Part shown: positions 27,890 to 37,281 of the stretch, piece by piece
Layout of the letters: the number at the start of each line of letters is the position of its first letter
Position numbering within the stretch: position 1 is the first letter of the stretch
DNA from: Planctomycetota bacterium
GTDB lineage: Bacteria > Planctomycetota > UBA1135 > JACQFD01
DNA length: 64,000 bases
Direction: 5' to 3'
Assembly (NCBI GenBank): GCA_016792805.1
Contig: JAEUHX010000018.1
Span: 186,001 to 250,000 of the forward strand
The notes under the pieces: generated by a model
The model's database searches: none
The model's input: only the letters and a program-made list of their open reading frames with translations
Told to the model about the DNA's origin: nothing
Made by a program: the position numbers and the translations under genes

Positions 27890-29299
27890 ATGGGTTCCAC
27901 CCTCCCGTTGCTGTCTGGGCTGGTCGCGCTTCTCGCTGCGATTGCCCCCGCCGAAGAGCCCGCGGCGCGTTTCGCCGGCGGCTCCGTCTCCATGGCGGAG
28001 TTCGAGCGCTACCTCGCGACGCGCTACCAGAAGGACTCTCTCGGGAAAGACGCCCTCGAGTACCTGATCCGCGACCGGATCCTGGAACGCGAGGTCGAGC
28101 GGCGCGGAATTGTGATCTCGGCGGAGGAACTCGCGGCGGCACTCGCAGTCGTCGAGAAGCAGATCCTCGAGGCGGAGCGCCACACGCTCGCGGAGGAGCT
28201 GGAGTTGAAGGCGATGGATCGGGCGACCTTCGAGGCCTTCTACCGCAAGCATCTCGCCTGCGAGCGGATGGTTCGCGAGGACCTACAGATCCAGAAGCAC
28301 GAGCCGGTGCGCCCCGAGCAGCAGGAGCTGTGGCTCGCCGACCGCGTGAAGCAGACGAAAGTCGACCGCGAAGGGCAGCCAGCCGGCGTGCTCGCGTCGA
28401 TCGGCGGCTCGCCCGTGACCCTGGAAGACCTCGGCCGCACGCTGCGACTGAAGCTCGGGCGCGCCGACGTGCGCGAAGCGCTGAAGGCTTTTGTGGGCAT
28501 GCGCCTCGTGGCGACGAAGGCGGCGGAGGCGGGCGTCGAGCTGTCGGCGGCCGACATCGAGGCTGCGATCACGCGGCGGCGTGAGCGATTTGTAGCCAAT
28601 AATCCCATCGCCGGAGTCTCCTTTGAGGAGTTTCTGAAAGCCAAGGGGGTCACGCTTGACGACCTGCGCGCTGACGGAGGCGTGCGCGGTGAAGCGCAAT
28701 TGTGGAAGCTCGGCGAGAAGCTCTATCCCGACGCCGAGGTCGACAAGCAGTACGAAGCGCGCAAGGATTATTGGGATGGCCTCCTCGGCGAATCGCGGCG
28801 CGTGTCGTGGATCTTACTTTTCGCGGCGCACACGCCCGGCTTCCCCGTCTCGAAGACGTTCCCCGAAGCGGAGCAGGAGCTGACCGGCATGATGGATCGC
28901 TGGAAGGCGAGCCCGCAGCCGGCGAGCGAATTTGCGCGCCTCGCTTCGATCTACTCGAACGACGGCACCTCGAAAAAGCGCAATGGGGAGATCGGCTGGC
29001 TCCATCGGCGCGAGCCCGGCTACGACGCGGGGCTTTTGGGAGCGGTGTTCGCGACGGACGCGGCGCCCGGGCGCTTGGTCGGCCCCTTCCGCGTCGAGCA
29101 GGGAGCCGGCGTGGCGCTGATCCATGAGGTCAAGCCCGGGCCGGAGCCGGCGGCGCTTCGTCCACAAATTCGCTCGGCGCTCGTGGCAGAGCTGTATCAG
29201 CGCATGCGCGACGAAGCGAAGATCACCACATATCTCGATCCCAAGGTTCCCGCCGGCATCAGCCCCAAGAGCGAAGGCTCCCGGGGCGCGACGCGCTGA
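27890..29299 (+). CDS. SurA/parvulin-type peptidyl-prolyl isomerase
   Basis: 469 residues from ATG 27890 with a signal peptide (LPLLSGLVALLAAIAPAEEP). The N-terminal SurA_N-like helical chaperone part contains MAEFERYLATRYQKDSLGKDALEYLIRDRILEREVERRG; a second related element follows at about residues 165-240 (VTLEDLGRTLRLKLG). The parvulin domain spans about 300-440: SWILLFAAHTPG, EFARLASIYSNDGTSKKRNGEIGWLHRREPGYDAGLLGAVFA, GRLVGPFRVEQGAGVALIHEV. It should assist folding of envelope proteins in the periplasm, fitting the many exported beta-sandwich proteins here. The microcompartment genes follow after about 50 bases, which may be coincidental. Confidence 0.88.
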   Translation: MGSTLPLLSGLVALLAAIAPAEEPAARFAGGSVSMAEFERYLATRYQKDSLGKDALEYLIRDRILEREVERRGIVISAEELAAALAVVEKQILEAERHTLAEELELKAMDRATFEAFYRKHLACERMVREDLQIQKHEPVRPEQQELWLADRVKQTKVDREGQPAGVLASIGGSPVTLEDLGRTLRLKLGRADVREALKAFVGMRLVATKAAEAGVELSAADIEAAITRRRERFVANNPIAGVSFEEFLKAKGVTLDDLRADGGVRGEAQLWKLGEKLYPDAEVDKQYEARKDYWDGLLGESRRVSWILLFAAHTPGFPVSKTFPEAEQELTGMMDRWKASPQPASEFARLASIYSNDGTSKKRNGEIGWLHRREPGYDAGLLGAVFATDAAPGRLVGPFRVEQGAGVALIHEVKPGPEPAALRPQIRSALVAELYQRMRDEAKITTYLDPKVPAGISPKSEGSRGATR

Positions 29300-29349
29300 G
29301 CGGCCCCAAACGGATCTCCCCGCACACCCCATCCTCCCGAATCGAACTT

Positions 29350-29667
29350 ATGCTGCTTGGACGCGTGATCGGCTCGGTCGTCTCGACGCAGAAAGACGAC
29401 AAGATGCGCGATATGAAGCTTCTGCTGGTGCAGCGCCACGATGCCCGCAACCGCGCGCTCGACGATGTGGTGGTCTGCGTCGACGCCGTCGGCGCGGGGC
29501 TCCACGAGATGGTGCTCTTCTGCACGGGCTCTTCGGCGCGGCAGACGAAGCTTACCGATGGCAAGCCGTGCGACGCCGTGATCATGGCGATTGTGGATTC
29601 GTGGGACGTCGGCGGCGAGCAGGTGTTTCACAAAGAGCGCGAAGCCGGCTGGACGGCGCCCGCCTGA
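29350..29667 (+). CDS. Microcompartment vertex protein (EutN/CcmL, BMC-P), first of three
   Basis: 105 residues, typical of the pentameric EutN/CcmL family. MLLGRVIGSVVSTQKDDKMRDMKLLLVQ is the characteristic first strand-turn-strand, followed by VVCVDAVGAGLHEMVLFCTGSSARQT (the GxG...vlvc.GssAR motif) and the C-terminal AVIMAIVDSWDV. Five copies cap a vertex of the icosahedral protein shell. Three BMC-P genes in a row followed by a class II aldolase match the Planctomycetota/Verrucomicrobiota microcompartment that handles aldehydes from fucose or rhamnose. Confidence 0.93.
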   Translation: MLLGRVIGSVVSTQKDDKMRDMKLLLVQRHDARNRALDDVVVCVDAVGAGLHEMVLFCTGSSARQTKLTDGKPCDAVIMAIVDSWDVGGEQVFHKEREAGWTAPA

Positions 29668-29674
29668 GCCGACG

Positions 29675-30001
29675 ATGGACCTCGCGCGCGTCATCGGACG
29701 AGTCGTCGCCACCCGGAGAATTGAGGGTCTCGACGGCGTGGCGCTCCAGTGGATTCAGCCTCTCGATGAGGACGGCAGGGCCTCGGGGCCGCCGCTCGTC
29801 GCGTGCGACGCGGCGCAGTCGGGGCCGGGTGATTTGGTGTATTTCATCGATGGCCGCGAGGCCTCGTTCCCGCTGCGGGAGCGATTTGTGCCCGTGGATG
29901 CCACAGTGATCGGCCATGTGGAGGAGGTCGATGCCGGAAAGGAATTCCCGCGCTTCGACGACGGTTGGCGCGCAAACCACAAATCGGGAGAGGCGCGATG
30001 A
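29675..30001 (+). CDS. Microcompartment vertex protein (BMC-P), second of three
   Basis: 108 residues from ATG 29675, seven bases after the previous stop. MDLARVIGRVVATRRIEGLDGVALQWIQPLDEDG and ATVIGHVEEVDAGKEFP are the two ends of the EutN/CcmL fold. It differs from its neighbours in lacking the GSSAR motif: the central loop reads GPGDLVYFIDGREASFPLRERFVPVDATVIG. The three paralogues are divergent, so they likely form different pentamers. Its stop overlaps the next start as ATGA. Confidence 0.9.
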   Translation: MDLARVIGRVVATRRIEGLDGVALQWIQPLDEDGRASGPPLVACDAAQSGPGDLVYFIDGREASFPLRERFVPVDATVIGHVEEVDAGKEFPRFDDGWRANHKSGEAR

Positions 30002-30339
30002 AGATCGCCGTCGTGATCGGCACGGTGGTAGCGCCGGTGCAGCAGCCGTTCTATGCGGGGCGCAAGCTACTTTTAGTGAGAACAATCGATCCGGCCACCG
30101 GCAAGCCCAAGGGCCGTGCGCAGGTGGCGGTGGATCGCGCGCAGGCGGGCGTCGGCGACCGCGTGCTGGTGCTCGACGAAGGGTCGAGCGCGCGCACGCT
30201 CTTCGGCGATCCCTGGGCGCCGGTGAAGACGACGATCGTCGGATTTGTGGACGAGATCGAAGTGAAGGGCGAGATCGCCTACCGCGCGACGGAGCATGAG
30301 TTCCCGGTGCGCGGTGCGGCGGGAGGCGCACGGCGATGA
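29998..30339 (+). CDS. Microcompartment vertex protein (BMC-P), third of three
   Basis: 113 residues from ATG 29998. MKIAVVIGTVVAPVQQPFYAGRKLLLVRTIDP, GVGDRVLVLDEGSSARTLFGDPWAPVKTTIVGFVDEIE is a standard EutN/CcmL chain with the DEGSSAR motif. It overlaps both neighbours by ATGA junctions (upstream BMC-P and downstream aldolase), so the cluster is tightly coupled. No BMC-H hexamer, aldehyde dehydrogenase or phosphotransacylase is present within the window, so the rest of the compartment must be encoded elsewhere. Confidence 0.92.
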   Translation: MKIAVVIGTVVAPVQQPFYAGRKLLLVRTIDPATGKPKGRAQVAVDRAQAGVGDRVLVLDEGSSARTLFGDPWAPVKTTIVGFVDEIEVKGEIAYRATEHEFPVRGAAGGARR

Positions 30340-31055
30340 GCTGGAGTGATGAGGAGGCGGCGCTGCGCGGGGCGGTGTGCCAAGTGGCGCGCATGGCCTA
30401 CGACAAGGGCCTTATTACCAATGTCGACGGCAACTTTTCAGTGCGCTTGGGCGACCGCGGGATTCTGATCACGCCGGCGGGCGCGCCGAAAGCGTTCCTG
30501 AGCCCGGAGCAGATCGCACATATCGATCTCAACGGAAACGTGGTGTCGGGCGACACGCGGCCGAGCACGGAAGTGACGATGCACGTGACGGCGTACCGCG
30601 AGCGGCCCGACATGCGGGCGATCTGCCACGCTCACCCCAAGCACGCCGTGGCGTTCACGCTCGCGGGGCTCTCCCTCGATTTGTGCGTGATCCCCGAAGT
30701 GGTGGTGACGCTCGGCACGATCCCGACCGCCCCCTACGGGACGCCGGGGACGCAGGAACTGCCCGATTCGCTGCGGGAGACGATCCGCTGCTCGGATGTG
30801 GTGCTGCTGGAGCGCCACGGCGCCCTCACGCTCGGGACGAGCCTGATCGATGCCTTCCGCAAGCTCGAGGTGATCGAGCATACGGCGACGATTCTGTATT
30901 ACGCGCGCACGCTCGGCGGGGTGAAGGAGCTGTCGCCAGAGCAGGTGCAGAAGCTGCTCGACACGCGCGCGCGGCTCGGTGTGAAGACACAAAACACGCT
31001 CTGCTCGAAGTGCGGCGCTGACGTGGACGGCGGGCCGTACGACTGTAAGCCCTGA
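30336..31055 (+). CDS. Class II aldolase (fuculose/rhamnulose-phosphate aldolase type)
   Basis: 239 residues. Motifs of the zinc-dependent class II aldolase/adducin family are clear: GLITNVDGNFSVRLGDRGILITPAG, HVTAYRERPDMRAICHAHPKHAVAFTLAG (zinc histidines), PYGTPGTQELPDSL and VVLLERHGALTLGTSLIDAFRKLEVIEH (third histidine). It would split fuculose-1-P or rhamnulose-1-P into DHAP and lactaldehyde, the aldehyde that the compartment contains. The C-terminus carries an extra CSKCGADVDGGPYDCKP tail of cysteines, absent from enterobacterial FucA; in this context it could be a zinc ribbon or targeting tag (inference). It closes the BMC-P cluster. Confidence 0.9.
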   Translation: MSWSDEEAALRGAVCQVARMAYDKGLITNVDGNFSVRLGDRGILITPAGAPKAFLSPEQIAHIDLNGNVVSGDTRPSTEVTMHVTAYRERPDMRAICHAHPKHAVAFTLAGLSLDLCVIPEVVVTLGTIPTAPYGTPGTQELPDSLRETIRCSDVVLLERHGALTLGTSLIDAFRKLEVIEHTATILYYARTLGGVKELSPEQVQKLLDTRARLGVKTQNTLCSKCGADVDGGPYDCKP

Positions 31056-31056
31056 C

Positions 31057-31210
31057 CGGCCGCGCAAGCGCGGCCGACTCGTCGCGGGCAAGCCCGCGCC
31101 CTACGAAGAACTTCACGAACTCCGGCGTTGGGTCGGCGCGGGCGACCCTCCTTTAATTGTGAAGTGGGGTCGGCGCGTGCGCCGACCGGTCTCCGCGGCG
31201 CGTGCGCCGC
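31057..31210. repeat. Cluster of four perfect short hairpins
   Basis: Four exact inverted repeats with two-base loops: 31057-31076 (CGGCCGCGC-AA), 31083-31098 (CGCGGGC-AA), 31169-31186 (GTCGGCGC-GT) and 31195-31210 (CGGCGC-GT core). They lie between the convergent aldolase and carbonic anhydrase genes, so the first could end aldolase transcription. The second belongs to the same family as hairpins at 19431 and 19645. Confidence 0.85.
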
Positions 31211-31222
31211 GCACCCCATCCC

Positions 31223-31882
31223 CTACGGATGATGCTTGTCCGCCTTCAGCTCCTCCATGTCGAATCGATAGATATCATCCATCTTCGCATCGGGCGTGAC
31301 CATCAGGAGATCCTGCAGCACGCCCGTATCCAGCCCGTACACCCACCCGTGCAGAGACGGCCGGTGCTCTGTGTGCCACGCGTACTGCACAATCGACGTC
31401 TTCGCCAAATTGTGCACCTGCTCAATCACATTCAGCTCCACGAGCCGATTCGTGCGCTTGCTCACGTCCTCCTGGATCTCCAGCTCATCGCGATGAAGAT
31501 GATATAGATCCTTAATCGCTCGCAGCCACTTATTCAGCAGCCCAAGCCGCTGATGCCCCATCGCGGCTTTCACGCCGCCGCACCCGTAGTGGCCGCACAC
31601 GATGATGTGCTTCACCTTGAGGTGATCCACGGCATACTGCAGAACGCTCAGCAAATTAAAATCGGTATGCACCACCAAGTTCGCAATATTCCGGTGCACG
31701 AAGAGCTCGCCCGGCTGCGTGCCTGTGATCTCCTCCGCCGGCACGCGTGAATCGGAGCATCCGATCCAAAGAAACTCCGGCTTCTGCTCCCGAGAGAGCC
31801 TCTCAAAGAAATCCGGACGTAGAGTCAGCTTCTCCTGCGTCCAGGCGCGATTGGCCAGCAGCAACTTCTTATAGGTGTCCAT
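31223..31882 (-). CDS. Beta-class carbonic anhydrase
   Basis: 219 residues. Zinc ligands and the Asp-Arg dyad are visible: [15 protein letters not shown] (Cys, Asp-Arg) and [17 protein letters not shown] (His, Cys). [13 protein letters not shown] and the C-terminal [27 protein letters not shown] block ([19 protein letters not shown]) fit the type I beta family of the E. coli Can kind. It interconverts CO2 and bicarbonate in the cytoplasm. The start overlaps the stop of the SulP gene (TAATG), so transporter and enzyme are coupled, the usual bicarbonate-uptake pairing. Confidence 0.95.
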   Translation of the reverse strand: MDTYKKLLLANRAWTQEKLTLRPDFFERLSREQKPEFLWIGCSDSRVPAEEITGTQPGELFVHRNIANLVVHTDFNLLSVLQYAVDHLKVKHIIVCGHYGCGGVKAAMGHQRLGLLNKWLRAIKDLYHLHRDELEIQEDVSKRTNRLVELNVIEQVHNLAKTSIVQYAWHTEHRPSLHGWVYGLDTGVLQDLLMVTPDAKMDDIYRFDMEELKADKHHP

Positions 31883-33495
31883 TAGCTGATCCGCGTCCGT
31901 TGCTTCAGAGGATATTGCTTGCCTTCGATGTCTTTTACCTCGACGTGGATTCCGCGCAGGTGCGCCGTCCGCTGGAACTCGTTCACAAGTTCCTGAATGT
32001 CGTGGTCGATGAACATCGCGCGCGAGCCGTCGATCCAGACGCTTGCGCCATCGGGAATCTTCGCCAGCTCGCGCTTCAGGCGAATGTTGTTAATAAAAGA
32101 AACGTCCTTGGTGAACAGGATCAAGAAATCCTTCCCTTCCGACGCCGTGTTGATTGCCGAGTAGATGTTCGACTTCAGGACCATGAAAAGCCCGACTCCG
32201 AGCCCGATCATCACGCCCTTCAGCAGGTCGGAGAACACAATTGCAATGATCGTGGTCGCAAAGGGAATCCACTGGATTGCTCCTTCCTGAAACATCTGCT
32301 TGAAGAGCTTCACCGTCGCGAGCTTGTAGCCCACGAGGATCAGAATCGCTGCGAGACAGGCGAGCGGGATCCGGTTCAGAAGCCACGGCACCGTCGCCAC
32401 GGCCGCCAGCATCAGAAGCCCGTGCACAAAAGCCGAGGTCCGCGTGCGCGCCCCCGCGTAGATGTTCGCCGAGCTGCGCACGATGACCGACGTCATCGGA
32501 ATTCCGCCGACGAGCGCGCACGCCATGTTCCCAACGCCCTGCGCGATCAACTCGCGGCTCTTCGACGAGATGCGCCGCAGCGGGTCGAGTTTGTCGGTCG
32601 CCTCCAGGCAGAGCAGCGTCTCAAGGCTCGCCACGACGGCGAGCGTGATCGCCATGGTGTGGACGCCGGTATTTGTTAGTTTTGAGAAATCGGGAAATCG
32701 CAGCTGCGTCCAGAGATCCCCCAGGCTCGTGAGGATGGGCAGCTCCACGAGATGGTTGTTTTCGACGCGCATCTCGAGGCCCGGCGAGAGCACGGCCAGC
32801 GCTTCATTGGTGAACAGCCCAACAAAGACCGCCACAAGCTGCGCCGGCACGAACGAGGCGAGCTTGAATCGTTGCACCTCCGGCCGCGCCCAGAGAATGA
32901 GCGCCGCGAACGACAGAACCGTAATGATCACGGCGCCGCCGCTCCAAGTGCGCAGCGCCACGACGATCTCGGAGAAGGTGTTGCCTTTCCCGGCGAATTC
33001 AAAAAAGCCGAGGTCGCCCTCGAAATCGTTGTCGCGTCCGAGAGCGTGCGGGATCTGTTTTAAGATGATAATGATCCCGATGCCGGCGAGCATGCCTTTG
33101 ATCACGCTGGTCGGGAAGAACCCGGCGAAGACGCCCGCGCGAAGGAGCCCAAAGACCACTTGCCACGCGCCGGCCACGAGCGTCGCCGTCAGGATCGCCT
33201 CGAAGCCGCCGAGGTTGCGAATGCCCGATGCAACGATCACTGTGAGGCCGGCTGCGGGGCCGCTCACGCTGAGCTCGGAGCCAGAGAGAACCGAGACGAG
33301 TAGCCCGGCAACCACTCCGGTGATGATTCCGGAGAGGAGCGGCGCCTCCGACGCAAGCGCGATGCCGAGACAGAGCGGGAGCGCGACGAGGAAGACGACG
33401 AGCCCGGCCGGCACGTCGTAGCGCAAATTGGCGCGCACCCCCGGAACGAACTCCGTGACGACGGGGGCGGGTGTCGAGGGTGCTTCGGCAGACAT
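31882..33495 (-). CDS. SulP family anion (probably bicarbonate) transporter
   Basis: 537 residues from ATG 33495 ([16 protein letters not shown]). The SulP signature regions are present: [74 protein letters not shown] and [37 protein letters not shown], with about 12 membrane helices. A C-terminal STAS-like part (about 450-537) contains [20 protein letters not shown]. Pairing with the carbonic anhydrase argues for bicarbonate as substrate; sulfate cannot be excluded from sequence alone. It is divergent from DGR target 1, with a 106-base spacer. Confidence 0.93.
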   Translation of the reverse strand: MSAEAPSTPAPVVTEFVPGVRANLRYDVPAGLVVFLVALPLCLGIALASEAPLLSGIITGVVAGLLVSVLSGSELSVSGPAAGLTVIVASGIRNLGGFEAILTATLVAGAWQVVFGLLRAGVFAGFFPTSVIKGMLAGIGIIIILKQIPHALGRDNDFEGDLGFFEFAGKGNTFSEIVVALRTWSGGAVIITVLSFAALILWARPEVQRFKLASFVPAQLVAVFVGLFTNEALAVLSPGLEMRVENNHLVELPILTSLGDLWTQLRFPDFSKLTNTGVHTMAITLAVVASLETLLCLEATDKLDPLRRISSKSRELIAQGVGNMACALVGGIPMTSVIVRSSANIYAGARTRTSAFVHGLLMLAAVATVPWLLNRIPLACLAAILILVGYKLATVKLFKQMFQEGAIQWIPFATTIIAIVFSDLLKGVMIGLGVGLFMVLKSNIYSAINTASEGKDFLILFTKDVSFINNIRLKRELAKIPDGASVWIDGSRAMFIDHDIQELVNEFQRTAHLRGIHVEVKDIEGKQYPLKQRTRIS

Positions 33496-33601
33496 AGCGT
33501 CGGGGGCGCTTCCGGAGCGGAGTTCTACGGCCTCGCGACCCCACTTGCGAGCACCCACGCGCGGGCCGCGTCCTTTGCTATTCTCGCGCGCGAGTCACGC
33601 C
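33496..33601. promoter_or_regulatory. Divergent spacer between SulP and DGR target 1
   Basis: A 106-base spacer that must hold the start signals of both genes. It is GC-rich; I cannot name -35/-10 boxes. It also marks the left edge of the DGR/conflict locus. Confidence 0.4.
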
Positions 33602-36600
33602 ATGGCCGACGCCGCACCCACCCCCGCTCCGCGCGCGAAGCGCGTGTTTGTTGCTTACGACTTTCAGAACCGCAGCTTTCGCTCGGAGCTGAGCCTTCTC
33701 ACCGACCCCGCCGAGCATCCGCCGGGCGTCTTCATCGACATTCCCGGGCTTGAGGAAGTTGCAAGCGGTCAGCTTTGGAAGGCTCAGGTCGAGCCGCGCA
33801 TCCGAAACGCAGACGCCGTCCTTGCATTGGTCGACTCGCCCAATGCCAATGTTTGCTTCGAGATCGGATTCGCGCTCGGGCTTGGGCTTCCCGTTCGCCT
33901 AATGTGCCACGGAGAGAACTTTCCGGAGTGGGCTTCGCTGGCACCCTTGACGGGACAGCTCATTGCCAACGGCGTCGAGTTCGCGAAGGTCAAAGAGCAT
34001 GCTGCCCTCGCCGCGAGCGCGAGCGAGCGCCACCTGAAGATCCACCTCACTCCGGTCACTCCACCGAAGATCCCCTTTCGTGTCCTCGCTCTGGGCTGGT
34101 CCGAGGGCAGCGCGATGAGCAGCCTCCTTCAGAAAGGTGTCCCTGCCGAGTGCGTGATCCGAGAAAGCCCCGCAACGCTCGAGGATCTCCCGAGCTTCGC
34201 CGACGGCATCTCCAAGCTTATTTGGATTCCCACCATGCGTCCGGCAAAGGAAGAGCGACTGCGGCATGGAATCCACAATTCGAGCGCTGCGATCCTCGCC
34301 GGCTTCGCCATGGCGCGAAAAGCTGATCTTCAGATATGGCTTGGTGGGAAAGGCATAGATCCCGATGAAGGCCCCTGCTTCGAGGCGTTCATGGACGTGG
34401 CGCACCTCTGCCGCGAGTCGGACCGCTGGAGCAACGCGATCGAGCTCAAGCCGAAGCTCGCCGCGCTTGTGGAGGCCCCGGCCCAGAAGTCTTCACAAAA
34501 GCCAGAAGCAATCCTCGCGCGCTATCGGAGTTACCTCACAACAAAGCACTCCAAGCTTGTCACGCTCTTTCCCGAAGCCGACCTCGCCCTCCTCCAGGAA
34601 AAGCGCGTTGCCATCGAAGAGATGCGCGGCGACGGGCAGGGGCTGCGCGCAGGGCATTTGGGCAGCTTCGAGCGAAGCGTCGTTACCCTCGAAGAGCTGC
34701 TTCTCCTCCCCAGAAGCTCTCCTTCCTTCGGCTCCGGTCGTTGGGTGCTGATCGGCGAGCCGGGCGCAGGAAAGTCGACGCTCGCGCGCGATCTGTGCCG
34801 CAAGCTCGCCGCGGAGCCCGCGGGCCCGATCCCCATTTTTGTAAGACTCTCGACGCTCGCCGGTGCGCATGGAGGGCTCTTCGATCTCATCCAGAGCCAA
34901 TGCGTGAAGGATTGCTCGGAATCGGAGATGGGTAGCCTTGCAAAGGAGCTTCAGTCGGCGGCCTCGAGCGACGGCGCGCTCTGGATCCTCCTTGATGGCC
35001 TCGACGAAGTGGCTGACTACGAAGGCGCTTTGAGCCGCATCGAGCAGCTCGCGGCCGACTATCCAGCTGCCCGCATCCTCGTCACCACAAGATCCGCTGG
35101 ATACGACCGAAAGCGCCTCGCCAAGAACGCACAATTTCGCCACGCGACGCTGGAGCGGCTGCGCAGCGACGAATCGCGCAAGCGCCTTCTGCGAAGCTGG
35201 GTGCCACAGATCGCCGACTCGGTCTGGAACCAGATCGAATCGCAGCCTGCCCTCTACGGCACACCGGAGATCGCCGGCCTCTCCGAGAATCCACTCATGC
35301 TGATGCTGCTCGCCTATGTTGCCTCCGGCGGTGGCGAGGGAGCGCAAGCGCGTGTGCCGCGCACGCGAGTCCAACTGTATGAGCGCACCATCGATCGCCT
35401 GCTGCGCAAGTCGTTCGAGAAGCGAAGCGCCGACGGTGTCACTGATCCCGTCGGCTCCGCCCGCGTGCTGGAAGCGCTGAGCCTTGATCTGCACGAAGAC
35501 AAGCAAGAGACCTGGACGCTCGAGGAGCTCGAGTCAAGGCTCACCAAACTAGTGATTGCCGACCCGGAGACTGGCGAGCGCGTGCGCAGCGCTGGCGGCG
35601 CTGGCCCCTTCCTCGAGCACCGCGCGCAGCCTTCGGGAATCTTGGCATCTCTCGATGGATCGAGCGAAAGCTGGGGCTACTTCCACAAATCGCTGCGCGA
35701 GTATCTCTCGGCCAAGCGCCTCGATCAGCAGGGCGAGCAGGCATTCGTCAACCGCGCCCGCTCCATCTCAAAGATTGAGAAGGACGACGAGCGCGCAGCC
35801 CGCGCTCGGCACTGGGCCGAGGTGCTGGCGCTTTACACGGGTCTCGCCAAGTCGACCGACGAATCGCTCCGCCGTCTGGAAACGTTACAGGCTGCCAGCG
35901 AGGAAGTGTTCCTCCGCGTGCTGCCGCAGGTGGAGCAGGTCCCCGCGGAGAAGGCCCTCGATCTCCTCTGGAAAACAGCTCTACGGGAGCAGAAGTACGG
36001 CATCGCCGCCTGGGACGGCGACTATCTGTTCTCGCTTGCGCAAGGCTGGATTCGAGAGCTGGGCGCTGAAGCTCGAACAAGCATCTGTGACTTGCTGTGG
36101 GCACGGGTCACAACCACCGAGACGCTCGAACGCCTCGCCTATATTGCTTACGTCCTCGAGGAGTTGGGTTCATTTGATCGCGCTCGCTTCTTTGAGTCTG
36201 CGGGTCGCTCCCTACTTGAGGCCTCGAATGTGCGCAAAGACCTAGCTCTGCGACGATGTCCACCGACCGGCAAGCATGGAGTTTTTGTGATCGGCACGCC
36301 AGAGAAGGACGGTGGATACGAGAGTGAACGTCCCCAGCCCAGCATGACGCTCACTGCATTCTTGATGTCGGCTACGACCATCACGCAAGAGCAATTTCAG
36401 CGCATCCTTCGGAGCCCAGAGCAGGAAGCCCATCGAAGCGGCCATGGTGCTCGACTTCCTCAGGCGTTTGTGAGCTGGTTCGAAGCACGCCTCTTCACGC
36501 GCTGGATCGGGGAGGGCTGCGATCTTCCCACAGAAGCGCAATGGGAGTTCGCTTGCCGAGCAGGGAGCGAAGGGCCGTGGACCTTTGGAGATCGCGAGTC

Positions 36601-36991
36601 GGATCTCGAGCAGCACGCTTGGTACGACAAGAATAGTGATGCGTCCACCCACCCTGTCGGGACGAAGACTGCTAGTGGATTTGGTCTTCACGACATGCAC
36701 GGGAATGTGTGGGAGTGGTGTACCGATCGCATTGCCCCGTACCCGGAGACTGCGAATACAGATCCCCGAGGACCCGCTTCGGCCCGGGAGGCGAAGGCGC
36801 TCCTAGAAGCTACAAATTGGGGCGGAAAGGCTGCTGAGCTCGGGGGTGGCGCCGTCCGCGTCCTGCGCGGCGGTTCCTTCTGGGACAGCGCCGACAGGTG
36901 TCGTTCCGCCTACCGCTACGGGAGCCTGCCGTCGGTCCGCAGCCTCCTCATTGGGTTCCGCGTCTGCTTCCCCGCGGCCCCAGCCGGGTAG
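33602..36991 (+). CDS. DGR target 1: TIR-like/NACHT STAND NTPase with variable FGE (C-lectin) domain
   Basis: 1129 residues from ATG 33602. Residues 12-110 form a Rossmannoid TIR/nucleoside-deoxyribosyltransferase-like domain (RVFVAYDFQNRSF ... DAVLALVDSPNANVCFEIGFALGLGLPV). A second related domain spans about 157-265 (HGIHNSSAAILAGFAMARKADLQIWLGG). The NACHT-type STAND NTPase has Walker A GEPGAGKST (385-393), Walker B LLDGLDEV (463-470), an arginine-finger-like VTTRSAGY and winged-helix region. A helical region leads to a C-terminal formylglycine-generating-enzyme fold (LPTEAQWEFACRAG; DMHGNVWEWCTD; VRVLRGGSFW). Its last 48 residues are variable repeat VR1. This resembles known DGR-diversified STAND conflict proteins: the lectin-like end senses a ligand, the NTPase oligomerises and the TIR-like domain is the presumed effector (inference). 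Confidence 0.9.
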   Translation: MADAAPTPAPRAKRVFVAYDFQNRSFRSELSLLTDPAEHPPGVFIDIPGLEEVASGQLWKAQVEPRIRNADAVLALVDSPNANVCFEIGFALGLGLPVRLMCHGENFPEWASLAPLTGQLIANGVEFAKVKEHAALAASASERHLKIHLTPVTPPKIPFRVLALGWSEGSAMSSLLQKGVPAECVIRESPATLEDLPSFADGISKLIWIPTMRPAKEERLRHGIHNSSAAILAGFAMARKADLQIWLGGKGIDPDEGPCFEAFMDVAHLCRESDRWSNAIELKPKLAALVEAPAQKSSQKPEAILARYRSYLTTKHSKLVTLFPEADLALLQEKRVAIEEMRGDGQGLRAGHLGSFERSVVTLEELLLLPRSSPSFGSGRWVLIGEPGAGKSTLARDLCRKLAAEPAGPIPIFVRLSTLAGAHGGLFDLIQSQCVKDCSESEMGSLAKELQSAASSDGALWILLDGLDEVADYEGALSRIEQLAADYPAARILVTTRSAGYDRKRLAKNAQFRHATLERLRSDESRKRLLRSWVPQIADSVWNQIESQPALYGTPEIAGLSENPLMLMLLAYVASGGGEGAQARVPRTRVQLYERTIDRLLRKSFEKRSADGVTDPVGSARVLEALSLDLHEDKQETWTLEELESRLTKLVIADPETGERVRSAGGAGPFLEHRAQPSGILASLDGSSESWGYFHKSLREYLSAKRLDQQGEQAFVNRARSISKIEKDDERAARARHWAEVLALYTGLAKSTDESLRRLETLQAASEEVFLRVLPQVEQVPAEKALDLLWKTALREQKYGIAAWDGDYLFSLAQGWIRELGAEARTSICDLLWARVTTTETLERLAYIAYVLEELGSFDRARFFESAGRSLLEASNVRKDLALRRCPPTGKHGVFVIGTPEKDGGYESERPQPSMTLTAFLMSATTITQEQFQRILRSPEQEAHRSGHGARLPQAFVSWFEARLFTRWIGEGCDLPTEAQWEFACRAGSEGPWTFGDRESDLEQHAWYDKNSDASTHPVGTKTASGFGLHDMHGNVWEWCTDRIAPYPETANTDPRGPASAREAKALLEATNWGGKAAELGGGAVRVLRGGSFWDSADRCRSAYRYGSLPSVRSLLIGFRVCFPAAPAG
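36847..36991 (+). repeat. DGR variable repeat VR1
   Basis: The final 145 bases of target 1, aligning without gaps to VR2 (39290-39434, minus) and over 81 bases to the template remnant (37877-37957, minus). Against the template there are eight changes at template adenines (for example AAC to TAC, AGG to GGG, AAC to AGC) and only two at other bases (GGC to GGT; third base of AAT). The constant 3' part from GGGTTCCGCGTC to the stop is identical to VR2 and would serve as the initiation-of-homology region. Confidence 0.9.
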
Positions 36992-37281
36992 AGCCTCGAT
37001 CCTCGATCCTCGATCCTTGAGCACGGCTCTCTTGCATACAAACGGCGGCGTACCGGTTGAATCCTGCCGTCGGCCGGCACCGTAAGACGATCCGTCGATA
37101 CAGAAACCGCCCGTCTGCGCCACCGCATTGCCGCGGCCGCGGCAGCTTCTGCCGCGCCACTGGGCGCGCACGGCAACTCACCTTATGCGACGCCGCAGGT
37201 TTGTGCCGCTCTACCCCGATCCAAAGCCACGCCTTGCCGCCCTCATGCGCCAGCGGCCGGTTCACGCGGCAGCGCTGCCGG
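36992..37281. other. Spacer between VR1 and RT remnant
   Basis: 290 bases between the convergent ends of target 1 and the RT fragment. It starts with three tandem CTCGATC units (36995-37015) that correspond to the palindrome after VR2, then CTTGAGCACGG, shared with VR2's downstream flank. A perfect 16-base palindrome (TGCCGCGG and its complement) lies at 37129-37144. No gene recognised. Confidence 0.6.

Noticed and set aside
36500..36991. FGE domain as an active sulfatase-maturation enzyme
   Set aside because: It sits at the end of a STAND protein and carries a DGR variable repeat, so it is used as a C-lectin-like binding fold; the catalytic cysteine pattern of true FGE is not evident.
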